Assembly: GCA_000320545.1 (NCBI GenBank)
Contig: ADNK01000417.1
Location: 1 to 35,687 of the forward strand
DNA: 35,687 nucleotides
Direction: 5' to 3'
Origin: Bigelowiella natans CCMP2755
Taxonomy: Eukaryota > Cercozoa > Chlorarachniophyceae
Part shown: positions 11,691 through 23,094 of the stretch, piece after piece
Position numbering within the stretch: the stretch's first letter is position 1
How the letters are laid out: the number at the start of each line of letters is the position of its first letter
The notes under the pieces: model-generated
What the model was told of the DNA's origin: nothing
The model's database searches: none
Seen by the model: the letters and a program-made list of their open reading frames with translations, nothing else
Made by a program: the position numbers and the translations under genes

Positions 11691-11770
11691 TTATTTATGA
11701 GACGGATGTAATGAAATGTTTTAAATTTTTTCAATGGTCATCCTAATGTAGCTATGCAGAGCTTAAGTTG
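11690..11770 (-). repeat. Dispersed repeat, copy D
   Basis: A well-conserved reverse-complement copy: TTATGAGACGGATGTAATGA, TTTAAATTTTTTCAATGGTC and ATCCTAATGTAGCTATGCAG. It is the closest of the 11-kb group to the copy at 22.7 kb. Confidence 0.85.
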
Positions 11771-12220
11771 TATCTGTTTGTTTACACTAGCATAAATTTT
11801 CTGCAGGAAAGCTTTTGCAAGACAATTAATGCAATTTGCGGTGACGCAGCGCACTAGTGCAAACGCACGTTCACGTTATTATACACGCTGGGAAGCAAAA
11901 TATCGAATACGCAATCCAGCGATTGACTTGCTTGAATGCACTCAAAAGCAATGACTTTAGTCTTATCATATAGGTGCAACGCTATTATATATGGCGTGTT
12001 CGCCGCAGAGTAAATGCAGTGTTGGATTGATGAGTGGCAATAATAATAATGATGACAGTGCGCTCGCAGGAGGAGTGGGACGCGTTATTCAAGAGCTGAA
12101 AACGGCTTTGTTCCTTGCTTTAGATTCACCCTGCTTGCCCAATAATGTATTCTGCTCATGTTCTTAGTCTTAGATAATGACCTACACTTCTAATGTTGTT
12201 ATCGTGATTCTTCGATCACC

Positions 12221-13056
12221 TTACACCGCTTGTTGCTGCATGTGCTGCCTACGGTCGGCGTCGGGGTCCCAAAGTTTTGCTTCTGCGCTTCTCTCTGTCG
12301 CCATATCATCCTTTTGATCAAAAGAGTCAAGTTGACGATCAGATTCGTCCTCGCCGTTGAAAGCGGCAGAGGGGGATGGATCCTGGTTATTATTCCGCTC
12401 AAGATCACCCAGCTGGGCAGGGCTGCGAAAGAGATTATTATAGCAGTTGACAGACATCGTGAAGGCCACTGGGATGGTGATGAGCAGCAGGGCCCTCAGT
12501 TCGGTGGTGAACGTTAGAATTAGCATGTTGAGTCCCAAAAACATGCATGAATAGGAGAGCACAACTCGGCGATTGTCCCAAACAACATTCGAGCTCCGCG
12601 CTACCGCACCATAGATACCCATCGTCGGTCGTTCAAGATAGAGGGGGACCGCAAAGAACGTGAAAGGCATCAGAAACAAACATGGGACGATGTAAAGACA
12701 CCATGTCACCCCTGCGAGGAGGAATATGACTGCACCTAACTTGACAGATCGTATGTACATCCCTGTGTCGCGGTAACACCTCGTAAAGTCCTCGGATATA
12801 AGATGCTCATTGCGAATACTCTCCAAGATGGCGAGAAACGCAGAAGTTATCCCCGGGGCCATGATGAGTGCCTTAGGAATAAGGGCTAGAAAGATCTTGA
12901 AGAGTATCGTTTCCAGATAGTATGAAATTGATGTCTGTCCTTCGTAAACCATCAGCCACCTAGAATTATTGTCATAATTACGTTAAATAATAACTCGTCT
13001 TCTTAACTTGTTGTGATTTACATGGACGATCATGTAACACACAGTCGATTGGCGAT

Positions 13057-13113
<57 letters not shown>

Positions 13114-13773
13114 GAGAGAAAAATGAAGAGAGGAGGCGGGGGGAGACATGAAGGAATGTATCGTTGATATGTGCTCTTATATAAATGCTGTGCAAGGTAT
13201 TAGTATTTTTTAAACTTCTGAAGTCTCAGTACAGGTATAGTGCGATTTAAATTATGAACACAAGAATCAAACACACACGAAACGCATCACGTAGAAATAT
13301 AAGAAGTAACTAATGTGTGTTTCTTGGTATGGACAAGATGCAAAAGTAGTCATGCTGCTGCCGTATTACGTCAGGGGTGCTTTTCCTGGCTCAATGGAGA
13401 GGATATATCCCGCGATGTTGTAGGCGATGATCTCAAAGACCACGTATAAAATAAGCCACATCGCAGCCACCCCAGTATACTTGCCCAAGTTAAGGCAAAA
13501 AATTGTCCATGACGTAGTGAAGCAGATCGTCAGCTCAGATACTGAATTCTTCATTTCCTCCTCTGCGTTCGAATGAGCAGCAGGATCGACATCGTTTTGA
13601 TGGTTTTGATCAGCTTCCTTGCCTTCCCTTCCTATGCCCCCTATTTCTTCTAAGGGTATCTGCTCTAGACCACCCCTTTCATCATCCTTTAGCTCTTCAA
13701 GAGGGGTGTTGGCTCCTCCCTCTCCTTCGACGTCGCGTTCAACATCATTAACAGGTTCGTAGTTCTCGCTCAT
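12221..13773 (-). CDS. Multi-pass membrane protein, family not recognised
   Basis: Two exons on the minus strand, 13773-13370 and 12959-12221, join in phase (ATG at 13773, stop at 12221) for about 380 residues. The first 80 residues are polar and acidic. Hydrophobic segments follow: GVAAMWLILYVVFEIIAYNI, FKIFLALIPKALIMAPG, LGAVIFLLAGVTWCLYIVP, FLMPFTFFAVPLYL, VVLSYSCMFLGLNMLILTF and LLLITIPVAFTM, so five or six spans. The C-terminal 70 residues are again polar with an N-rich, D-rich stretch. Prolines and glycines within the spans suggest a channel, transporter or membrane-shaping protein, but I recognise no motif and assign no function. The intron holds an (AG)n run at 13063-13103. It is head-to-head with the LHC gene. 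Confidence 0.75.
13063..13103. repeat. (AG)n microsatellite in intron
   Basis: An AG run of about 40 bases, (CT)n on the coding strand, in the 12960-13369 intron of the membrane-protein gene. Confidence 0.93.
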
Positions 13774-14659
13774 TTCTCAGACTGTCCTCGCGTGAAAATT
13801 ATCCAATCTCGATGACCCAGTACCGAAGCTCAACCCTTCACGGGCTTGGAAAAGTGCAGGGATACACGGTCCGAGTTGGGGTGTTTGCTTACTTTAAGGT
13901 CTGAAGAAAATGATAGTCCAGACAAAAAAACGAATCAAGTTTGAATTAGCCCTTCTTGCTTCTCACAATCGCATCCAACATTAGTTCAATCGCTCGCCAG
14001 GATCACTCATACATATTTCCGTCTCCCCCCCCTTAAACATAAGACATAACCTATTCATTCACTGGGACCAAACAAAATCAATACATCGTCATCACTGGTT
14101 GATAGGCTTCCTCTCCAATTCATAACCACAAAAACAAAAACTAGGCGCCAAGCCAATAGATAGTGATGCTGCATTCTATCTGTCACCATGTACCATAACA
14201 CATTACACTGCTCATGCAAACTTCAAACCTCTTCGCTTCCTCTCTGCTTGTGTGTCGGCGTCCTTCGGTTCCTCTCTTTCAGCGTTCAGACGCCAAAAGT
14301 ATTGTCGCAGTATTGATATCCTCTCAATCTATTCCCTGTCCGAAAAAACATCTTATTAAACCCACAATTTCTCAATGCGACAAGATGTTTGGACATGTCG
14401 TATTTCTAAATTCTCTCTGGCAAAGTATCCGAAATCTCGAAATCCTCTTCTTCCTCTGTTCCGTTGTTTGTCCGACGATTTCCCACCACAACCTGAACGG
14501 GCCTGCACATGTAGTGCACACACAGCGTTTGTATCTGGGTTTGTGCGGTTTTCCACAGACGTATGTAGGAAATCCCATGTGTTTTTGCGCTGGCATGGTT
14601 GGCTGTCGGGAGAACATCTCGTCCATTCAGAATTCAAAGCACTTCATAATCCGAACCCA
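13774..14659. promoter_or_regulatory. Head-to-head spacer between membrane-protein and LHC genes
   Basis: An 886-base divergent gap expected to contain the LHC promoter. It is pyrimidine-rich on the plus strand near the LHC start and has no microsatellite. Overlapping open frames on both strands (14214-14663, 14356-14637) show no family signature; I treat them as chance. No clear light-responsive or core element could be identified by eye. Confidence 0.45.
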
Positions 14660-15601
14660 ATGATGCATTTTCTTGCCCCCCTCGTTCTCGCTTGTTGCGC
14701 TACCGCAGCTCCCTCCATGACTAGCACACGTGGACGCCTCTCCAAGGCAATTAACCCGCAGAGTACTAAGCCACACTACAAAAATGCGTTGAAGAACATC
14801 GCGAGGGACGTGAGCAGGAAGGCTGGCAAAGAAATACGTGAGCAAATTTGATGAGAAGAAGCGTGAAGCTTTCAACGGATTATGAAACCCATTATTTTGA
14901 AATATGCAGTGGGCGAAGGAACTGCACCCATGGGGAAGTTTTGGGATCCTGCTGGATTTACAAAGTAATCGATGCCCGTGTTATTTGCGCTCTAGGACTA
15001 ACAACTAACGAGTCTAATTTTTGCAGAGATCTCACACCAAATCAACTACGGCAGTATCGTGAAGCGGAGCTAACACACGGTATCCAAACTTTGGAACTAT
15101 ATAGCTAGTCTTCATCGCTTTGGTTAAATCACGATATCGTTTTAAAAAAAATCTTCGAGTATGCTCAGAAGACTCGTCAATTCTTCAGGTCGTGTTGCTA
15201 TGCTCGGAGCTCTCGGGTTTCTGACGCAAGAGGCATTTCACCCGCTCTTCGGAGGTAATATTGACGGACCTGCTGTCAATCATTTCGAGGAAATTACAAA
15301 GATCGCGCCCGGCTTCTGGTATCCTGTCTTACTGGCTATCGCTTTGGCTGAACTCGGCCGAGCTCGACTTGGGTGGCAAGATCCAGGCGCAGGTGGAGCA
15401 ATGTTCTCCCTACGTGATGGATATGAACCAGGAGATCTCGGATTCGATCCTCTAGGACTGAAACCAGGCAACCCCGCCGAGCTCGCAAGCATTAAAAATA
15501 AGGAGCTCAACAATGGCCGTCTGGCAATGCTTGCCCTCGCAGGCTTCATGGCCCAGGAGCTTGTCAATGGGAAGCCGATTATTGAGAATCTCCAGGGCTA
15601 A
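14660..15601 (+). CDS. Light-harvesting chlorophyll-binding protein, fucoxanthin/red-lineage type
   Basis: A nucleus-encoded antenna protein of the thylakoid that binds chlorophyll and carotenoid. Four exons, 14660-14837, 14910-14964, 15027-15079 and 15189-15601, join in phase to give 232 residues, the usual FCP/LHC size. The leader MMHFLAPLVLACCATAAPS looks like a signal peptide followed by an Arg/Ser/Lys-rich transit region, the bipartite form used by secondary plastids, although the usual Phe after cleavage is replaced. Helix 1 carries the pigment-binding motif REAELTHGRVAMLGALGF; QEAFHPLFGG follows; helix 2 is HFEEI...FWYPVLLAIALAELGRA; helix 3 carries ELNNGRLAMLALAGFMAQEL. GYEPGDLGFDPLGL precedes helix 3, as in red-lineage LHCs. 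The paired Glu/Arg and His/Asn ligands of helices 1 and 3 are all present. The subclass (LHCF, LHCR or other) cannot be fixed by eye. Confidence 0.95.
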
Positions 15602-16361
15602 GTGTAACAAGCAATTGCTCTCTTCAATTGTCTATGATGGTATCGAGCAGAGTTACGAAGAAATGAACAGAGATATCATTTTTCAGAATTGTGCCATAAT
15701 GACGATGATGCGAATGCCATATTCCATATTTTCTGTGTAGCATATGGCTCGCGCTGAGGTATAGACATAGAGGCCGGCCAGACGCGCATGCATATACATG
15801 CAGCCTAGAGCCACTCACGCTCGATCTTTCTGACTAGATATCACTACAGCATACGATACGCGATGCGAATGCATGCGCACATGCGTCTCAGACGAGCACA
15901 GCATAGTTCATCACCCTGCTGCGGTGGTGCGGCTACTTGCCGCGCAACACGTCTACCTCACCGCATACTAAGATCTATCATATAATCATGAGGACCAATC
16001 ACTGCATTAATTCGCATTGAATCTATAGGCAAGAGCGGTTCTGCTTCGGCATCGAAACATCATCTCTACACGCACATATGCACAGCTGGATAGTGGATAT
16101 TGTAGCAAAGCCGCACCTCACACATCACGCCAATTTTTTGGTCCATTTGTCCACAATGATACAAGTATAAAATGGCTCTTAGGAAGTTGCGCACACATTT
16201 TTCGCACAAAACAATGGTAAATATACACTAGATTCCTAGCTGACTTCCCTGGTGTTTGACGTCTTGATCATCACAAGAAAATCCAAGAGTAGGCCCTCAA
16301 ACAAATGAAGATGCATGAACGGACTAACGCTTCAGAGTCATTCAGCAAGCGTCCTCGATAA
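15602..16361. other. Tail-to-tail gap with palindromic words
   Basis: Non-coding spacer between the LHC stop and the kinase stop. It contains clustered GCATGC, CTAG and ATGCAT-type palindromes (about 15750-15900) like the gap at 4.4-4.8 kb. I saw no convincing copy of the dispersed repeat. Confidence 0.6.
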
Positions 16362-18736
16362 TCATTGATTTATGGAGTTGATTGCCTCATAGTAGATGAG
16401 TTGCTCTATTTCCATAGCCACCCCGTCGTACTTTTTGCCAAATTTCTCATGAATGAAACCTCTCATTTCGTCTGTTCCAGACTTATCTTTGACGCAAGCG
16501 TATAATTCTTCAAATTTCTGCACATCCAGGGAGTTCTTCTTGAATTTGCCTAATATTTTTTTCCGAAAGTTCCTGGCACGGTCCTGTCGCGAGACACTCG
16601 GATTTTCTACGTTGGCTTGGCCTCTTGCGTTGCGCCTTGCGGAGGAGGATTCTGGATACCTTGACACCTGATGAGCGTAACGCAACAATTCATCATAATT
16701 TGAACGTTTACGACAAATAAATTTTAACAAACCCTGCTGCTGCTGCTGGCGCTGCTATCCTCTGTAAAATCGTCTTCTTCGTAATCATCATCAGAGGGCA
16801 GTTCTGCAACAACGGATTTAAGATCAAGAAAGCCTTTTCCTGTTGCAGCCCCTACAGGCTGGTTATCAAGGCTGTAATGGCCACTTGCTTTTGCTGGTCT
16901 TTCATCGTATGGATTATTTCTTCTTATCGGAGGAGATATCAGAGCCTCGTTTCTGCTTGAGTTCCAGTTAGATCTTGCATGAATCTGGATATTTGGCTCG
17001 CTACTTGCGTAATCGCTCCGTGCAGATTGCGATTTATGGCTTGTACTTCGAGAGGACGATGCTGATGAGACACGAGGCCTTTGTTGAGGTTGTTGCCCCC
17101 CCCCGAAGGAAACCGCAGATTGCGCACGAGGTGAAGGATCAAACGGGTTGTTCTTCTTCTTATAATCAAAACCTGAAGCATCTTGGCTGCCGAACATTAT
17201 TTTGGGCGACGCGAGAGGTGAACCTGCAAATTCACCCATATATCGATGTCGTGCCATTGCACGCGCCTTTTGATTCTCAGCAAGGGTCTTCTGCGCTTGA
17301 ATGTTGTATCTACGCATCTCCTCCTCCTTTCGTCTCTGTTTCTGCAGCTTGACTAACTCTGCCTTCGAGAGACCTGCTGCTGCAGCTCCTTCTTTAGGGG
17401 GTGAGCCTGCACTTGTCATAGGAGGTGAAGAGCTTCCACCACCACCACCACCACCATGCAGACCGTCACTGCTAGCTTGCCTCTGTCTCATGCGGCTATT
17501 TAATCGACGTAGTGTTGCTAGTTTTTTCTCGGTAGGACTCGTCAAATCGGATCTGGACGCTTGTCGGGTGCTTGGACGCGACCCATTTCTCCAGAATTTT
17601 ATCAACTTTGTGGAGCGTTCTTTGATGTACGATTTTCCCAGGATGTCTTTTACTACCGGGCGTTTTCTAGGGTCTTTTTCCAGCATGCTATCAATGAGTG
17701 AAGCCAGCTCGACGCTGTGAAACAAAGGGTTATTGGGAGGAGTGTTATACAAGTCCTTTTTCTAATCATTAGTATACTTTCTGGAAATTGGAAACCACAT
17801 ACCTATACTTCTTTGGAATTGGGGGGTGCTTTTTCTGCACAATCTTCCACACAAGACCCAAAAGATTATTAGCGTTGAAAGCATGGTTAAGAGTGCACAT
17901 TTCATACAGCACGCATCCCATTGCCCAAACATCGCTGGGTTTGCTGTAAGGCTTGTTCTCGCATACTTCAGGACTCATGGAGCTGATAAAGAATACAAAA
18001 GTGGTCAGTAAATCATCAAGATATGGCTGTATGGATTCGCTTACAATGGGGTCCCAACCACAGAAGTTGCAAGCTCGTGAGTTCCGTTTAATACACGAGC
18101 GATTCCAAAATCGCCCAACTTGACAATGCCTTGCGAAGTCAGAAATATATTCTACAAAAAGAGTGATGGAATGGATTTAAATATTTTTTCCATTAAAAAT
18201 GAATTAAACCCAATATGACCTGGGATTTTATATCACGGTGGATGATATGATTTTTGTGACAGAAACGAATAGCCAAGGCAATTTGTGTAAACCACATCAA
18301 GATGACCTGAACAGTTTACGACAATGGAATCACGCAAAGAAGTTCATTCTTAGTAAAAATCAAATACATCTTCTTCGAAGTGGACTCCATCTTGCTTGCG
18401 GATCCTTGATGCAAGGTCTCCACCGTCGCAAAATTCCATGATGATGTGTAATGTCTCCTTCACCATCACACTCTCCTTGTACGATACAATCAATGGATGG
18501 CGCATACTTTGGAGCATGATAACTTCCTTTTGGGCGCCTTCCCTTTCCTGGCTGCTTAGTTGGTCCAACGCCAGCGACTTATCGACATAGAACTTTCCGT
18601 CCTCTGAAGACTTTACGAGAGTGACGACACCGAAGTTCCCTCTACCGATGCGCTTAACTTTATGATACACCTCCAACCTTCGTGGATCATTGCTAGGCCC
18701 ACGCCTTTTAGGTGTCGCGGGAACAGAGGCAGACAT
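16362..18736 (-). CDS. NEK-family (NIMA-related) Ser/Thr protein kinase
   Basis: Minus-strand exons 18736-18368, 18306-18220, 18151-18045, 17982 to about 17796, about 17755-16733 and 16667-16362 give about 692 residues. The kinase domain is N-terminal (about residues 24-290): glycine loop GRGNFG (31-36), beta-3 Lys in [16 protein letters not shown], catalytic HRDIKSQN, DFG in [11 protein letters not shown], then [20 protein letters not shown] and [17 protein letters not shown], which mark the NEK1/3/5 group. An unusual Asp precedes the beta-3 Lys. The 400-residue tail is Ser/Arg-rich with a polyglycine run and a Lys/Arg/Glu-rich stretch, ending in a small conserved-looking domain ([16 protein letters not shown]). 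NEKs act in cilia and mitosis. The 17756-17795 intron is only 34-40 bases: the strong GTATGTGG donor is out of phase and I used the next GT. Confidence 0.94.
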
Positions 18737-18834
18737 ATATCCTGGCTAGGCCGGACTGACCCCGAAGCCCTCAGTTGCTCGCGCTTACTTACTTCAAAGT
18801 TAATCTGGGTCTTTGTGAGTAGAACGTGAGAGTG

Positions 18835-18904
<70 letters not shown>

Positions 18905-19502
18905 CAGAAGGGTTGGGAATACTCTAGTGTTATCCTCCTTTCCCCTTCTATCTTCTCGTCCTCCTCTTTCTCTACTACGCGAGTAGCAGCTATGATCGAT
19001 CACTCCCGCTCCCCCCGATTTGAAGTAGGAGCTCTCCCAAACGTCACCGGGAATTTCACGTCCATTTTGCTTCCTTATACCATGTCGCTTTCCATATTTC
19101 TAGTGGATTCGATTCGAAATTCAACCAAGTAAAATTCCTCTCAATTCCCTGTGTTCGGTTGTCTTCAGGGCAAAAGTCTCTGCTGGGTAAATTATTGATG
19201 GGTATAGGAGAAAAAGACCTTGAGACTACGAAAAATAGAATCCATACTATTTTTTCGGCCTCACATGCAGCTGTGACGGGAAAAATATCTGCGCCGCATT
19301 GTGCCAATTCATGGCGGCAAAGGGCTGATTCTAGTCATAAATGGCCTGCATTTTATGCGGAAAATACAGTTCTTCACTTTTTTCGGTTGTGTGTGTTGAC
19401 CAACCTAGAATTCCTTTCTTCCGCGTCCCCCCCACCCAACGACTCTTCAAACTTTCCTCGTCCGGTGGTCGGTGCAAGAAACAACCTCCCATCATCGCCA
19501 GT
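18737..19502. promoter_or_regulatory. Head-to-head spacer between NEK kinase and DLST genes
   Basis: A 766-base divergent gap, expected to carry both 5' UTRs and promoters. It includes the (AG)n run at 18838-18904, about 100 bases upstream of the kinase ATG, so a (CT)n tract would lie in or near the kinase 5' UTR. Overlapping open frames at 19159-19676 include the DLST first exon; none of the rest looks coding. Confidence 0.5.
18838..18904. repeat. (AG)n microsatellite upstream of NEK gene
   Basis: A near-perfect AG run of about 67 bases, with one AAAG interruption, in the divergent promoter region. It is a purine/pyrimidine mirror repeat that can form triplex (H-DNA); that property is general knowledge, not shown here. 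Confidence 0.95.
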
Positions 19503-19839
19503 ATGCTCTTCAGATCCAGAAATGTGCTCGCGTCTGCTCGAAGGATTGTGGGCTTCGTCCGGCAAACCCGGCCTATCATGACAGGTATCATCGTGCACAG
19601 TGGTAAAATACAGCCTGTTTCTGATGAGTTTGTGCGGCTTTCAGCTCGGCGCACCCCTCCGCTCCTCATGAGGTGATAGATTATAATATGGATTTTTGTG
19701 AGCTAGATCGTTACAGTGTATCTTTGCAGAAATGCCACTGTGGGTTGCTTGCAACGCCGACAATTCTCCACGGAACCCATTATTGTGCCTGATCTGGGAG
19801 ACTCCATCACAGAAGGGACGGTAGTAGAGTGGGTCAAAG

Positions 19840-19890
<51 letters not shown>

Positions 19891-21261
19891 CATCTTATAC
19901 ATATACCCTTCATTTTCAGAAAACTGAGCTCGAATCTTTGTGGTTTCCTCCCAACAAAACAAACAGGAACTCAAGATTACGTGAATGTGGACGACGTTAT
20001 TTGCGTGTTGGAAACTGATAAAGTTAGCGTGGATATCCGTTCAGAGAAGGCCGGGCTTCTCCTAGAGCACCTTGCAGAGGAAGGAGATACCGTTGAGGTG
20101 AAGAATCGTGTGTGCAATTATCGGCCCCCTCTTAACGGATTCGCATTGATATTTTTCAAGGTCGGCGCCGAAATAGCCAAGCTGGATACTGCAGCTGATG
20201 CGCCAGCACAAACCGAAGCAGCACCCAAAGGTCCATCAGCAGCCCCATCACAACACTACTTTCCTATGATGTTTGCTGACCCTGCTTGTAATCAGAAACA
20301 AGCACACCAGTTGCAGAAGAGAAAAGCGGCTCTCCTCCCCCTGCTGCTGCTCCAGCATCCACTCCCCCCCCCTCCCCGCCTAAACCTGCTGCATCCAAGG
20401 CAACCCCCGAACCAGCTCCAAAACCATCCCCTGGATCACGGTGCTACTTGTGAACATAACCCCGAAAAGTAACAAATTCTTGACAAACGCTGGTTGCTTT
20501 TTGTAGAGAGGAAAATAGGGTTGCTATGACTCGGATGAGAATGCGTATTGCTGAACGTTTGAAGGACGCGCAGAACACCGCTGCAATGCTCACGACATTT
20601 AACGAGATCGATATGTCTAATATCATGGCGGTAAGCCCTGTCATCAAAAACCAAATCGAGTGAGCAAGATGAAACAACAACCCTGTTCATATTCAGATCC
20701 GTTCCAAATACAAAGACCAATTTCTTGACAAGCATGGGGCAAAGCTGGGATTTATGTCTGCTTTTGTCGCAGCCTCCTCCAAAGCGCTTATAAACTTCCC
20801 GCAGGTCCTTGTTGTGTAATTGTGGTTGCATAGTCCACACAGTATTCCGATTATCATGATCAAAATATATAAAATATAACTCTACACGTGCACTGAAAAT
20901 CCACTCATAATTTTTCTACGATAAATTCACGGGTGAGCTGGCTTTATTTTCGGGACTAAACCCGCCTATTTATCTCCACACTTCATTGCGTCTGAACAAA
21001 AAATTATGCTCGCTTTTCTAGGTGAATGCTGCAATTGATGGCAAGGAGATTGTTTATCGTTCTTACGCGGATATCAGCGTTGCTGTAGCAACCCCAACAG
21101 GATTGGTAATAAACTGGTATCTTGCTGCGCATTATCATGCATTTGCTAATACACGTACGGTTTTCACAGGTTACGCCAGTATTACGAAATACAGAAAACA
21201 TGAGCTTCTACGATATTGAAGCTGAAATCGCTGCCCTCGGCAAGAAAGCTCGCGATGTAAA

Positions 21262-21310
<49 letters not shown>

Positions 21311-21824
21311 CTTTAGTTTTGACAGTTGCCGCCATACATTCATTCATTCCCTATTAACGCCAAACGCTTATTCAAATGATGTTAGGGTAAAATTGCTATC
21401 GAGGATATGCTTGGCGGCACATTCACAATTTCGAATGGAGGTACTAAACCTGCAGCCTTGAGAAGAAACTCATTTGAAGTTGAAGGAGGATGATTTCTGT
21501 TCTTGAATAAATAAGGTGTATACGGATCTCTCATGGGGACTCCAATCATCAACCCTCCACAAACAGCTATCTTGGGCATGCATGGTAGTTCTTTCTCGCT
21601 AAGTTGTCGCTTTGGAAGCGATATATTCACTAAACCACGATTTTTCTCTTACAGGAATCTTCAAAAGACCAGTAGCTATTGGAGACTCAGTTGAGATCCG
21701 CCCAATGATGTATGTGGCGCTTACATATGATCACCGTTTAATAGACGGATCAGATGCAGTACTTTTCTTGAGGAAAATAAAGCAGCATGTGGAAGATCCT
21801 GTTACGATACTGTTGGACCTTTAA
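19503..21824 (+). CDS. DLST: Dihydrolipoamide succinyltransferase, E2 of 2-oxoglutarate dehydrogenase (mitochondrial)
   Basis: The E2 core of the TCA-cycle 2-oxoglutarate dehydrogenase complex; transfers succinyl from lipoyl-lysine to CoA. Exons: 19503-19584, 19645-19672, 19730-19839, 19967-20097, 20161-20230, 20296-20440, 20507-20630, 20697-20804, 21022-21105, 21170-21256, 21386-21440, 21516-21584, 21655-21824; all phases fit, giving 420 residues. The Arg-rich leader ends in RRQFSTEPI, a typical mitochondrial presequence junction. The lipoyl domain has [11 protein letters not shown] and the lipoylated Lys (about residue 92) in ETDKVSVDI. An Ala/Pro linker follows ([20 protein letters not shown]), with no E3-binding domain, as is normal for eukaryotic DLST. 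The catalytic domain carries [54 protein letters not shown] and active-site YDHRLIDG (His about 391, Asp about 395). An alternative reads through 19585-19644 as coding in the presequence. Confidence 0.96.
19840..19890. repeat. (GTA)n microsatellite beginning at a splice donor
   Basis: About 17 GTA/GTAGTA units. The first GTA is the donor of the DLST intron 19840-19966; the repeat starts at the exon boundary (exon ends CAAAG at 19839). Confidence 0.93.
21265..21307. repeat. (AT)n microsatellite in DLST intron
   Basis: An AT run of about 40 bases starts eight bases inside the DLST intron 21257-21385, directly after the donor GTAAAATATAC. Confidence 0.93.
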
Positions 21825-22448
21825 TTGTCCGTTTCACCTAGTCGTCTTTACGGAGGCGCAGTAATCACATTTTCGATTTTAGTAGGAAAACCAACTGTGT
21901 CGCACAAACAAAGGCCACATTGCATCAAACCATCGATCATACTTGTACATCGTGAAGCGTACTTGCTTTTTCTGGGTGTTTGCAAGTGCAAGGATGTGAT
22001 GAAAATCCAGCACATCATACATGGATTCCACAGCTTGCTTCAATGAGTCAATATTGCAGATTACATAGCTGCTGCACATGTAGCTTCGCTCTACTTGTGC
22101 TGTGTATTCTCTAAGTATTTATATATATATTAATAAGACTACATAGCGAACGCACTGCCAAGCTAGCATGCTAGCATGGCTGAATATTCGCACTATTATT
22201 GGGGTCATTGTGATGCGCAAGCACGCGATGTCGTCATACTATCGTAGCATACCTATGCTAGCTAGTCGAGCGGCTAGATAATGAGCTCATTCTACAGAGC
22301 ACACGCACAACACTAGAGACTAGATCTAGTAGATATAAAATCTATAGATCAAAATGTTTAGCTCATCGCGTCCCCGAAAATTCTCGCTCACCATTGCGGG
22401 CGAACTCTTATAGCAATAATCCCGCACGGTCGAAAGAGAATGCTTTTG

Positions 22449-22575
22449 CATGCATGAAGCACAGAGAGTGGCAGAAACCAACAGACACAACATCAGCGCT
22501 GTAGCCGCTGCATTGCACAGCTACATCAGGATGACCATTGAAAAAATTTAATTTATTCATTACATCCGTCTCATA
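22449..22575 (+). repeat. Dispersed repeat, copy E
   Basis: The longest-aligned copy with F: AAACCAACAGAYACAAC, AGCGCTGTAGCCGCTGCATT, GCAYAGCTACATYAGGATGA, CCATTGAAAAAATTTAA and CATTACATCCGTCTCATA in order. The element contains an internal inverted pair TGTAGC / GCTACA. Confidence 0.9.
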
Positions 22576-22687
22576 ATCCCGCACGGATAACTCAATCTAA
22601 GGCCAAATAATACAAATTAGCTCGTATATTATCAACATACAACCTGGCATATATATAATGGCTTGCTAGACCTAATCATCGTGCATT

Positions 22688-22818
22688 TTCATGCATGCAT
22701 CATGTGACCAAGGAAACCAACAGATACAACTTAAGCGCTGTAGCCGCTGCATTGCATAGCTACATTAGGATGACCATTGAAAAAATTTAAACATTTCATT
22801 ACATCCGTCTCATATATA
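22688..22818 (+). repeat. Dispersed repeat, copy F
   Basis: Direct repeat of copy E, about 240 bases downstream, near-identical over roughly 100 bases including the TGTAGC...GCTACA arms and the ATCCGTCTCATA end. Similarity begins to fade upstream around a GCATGCAT palindrome in both. Confidence 0.9.
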
Positions 22819-23094
22819 ATGGCTACATACAGGCGGGACATACGACGCACTTATCATGTCCAGGTGTGCAGATTTAAAATGTATTTGCGTTGCTCTAGTG
22901 CTGCTAGGAATCCCTCGCTGATCGATGCCCTCGATATGTAGCTGGCATTGTCCACCGAGAAAAAGAGCGGACGTATATATAGACGATTAGCATTCATTGT
23001 TATCTGCTAAATACCGCAATAAGCATGGCCCAATCTAGCAATGCGCGGTGTGGATTCATGATGAATTCTAAGATCGGTTTATCATTTTGAAGAA

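Larger units (their letters stand above)
11048..12220. other. Tail-to-tail gap with three dispersed-repeat copies
   Basis: Non-coding DNA between the NUP93 stop and the stop of the membrane-protein gene. Three inverted copies of the dispersed repeat lie at about 11489-11770. The rest is unremarkable mixed sequence; the open frame at 11133-11438 has no family features. Confidence 0.65.
21825..23094. other. Tail-to-tail gap with two dispersed-repeat copies and palindromes
   Basis: Non-coding DNA between the DLST stop and the SET-gene stop. It contains copies E and F of the dispersed repeat and a GCTAGC/GCATGC palindrome-rich zone at about 22140-22340. No protein family or RNA gene was recognised. 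Confidence 0.65.

Noticed and set aside
14214-14663. Overlapping plus- and minus-strand frames before the LHC gene
   Set aside because: No motif and no splice link to the LHC leader, which starts with its own ATG and signal-like peptide. More likely promoter and 5' UTR.
19645-19672. Read-through of 19585-19644 as extra DLST presequence
   Set aside because: Both versions stay in frame. The spliced form was preferred because the 60-base segment has proper GT and TTTCAG ends and the usual intron size; it cannot be excluded.
20296-20440. Apparent frameshift in the poly-C stretch of the DLST linker
   Set aside because: A recount gives nine C residues, and the exon reads in frame through the Ala/Pro linker to the next donor. 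No shift is needed.
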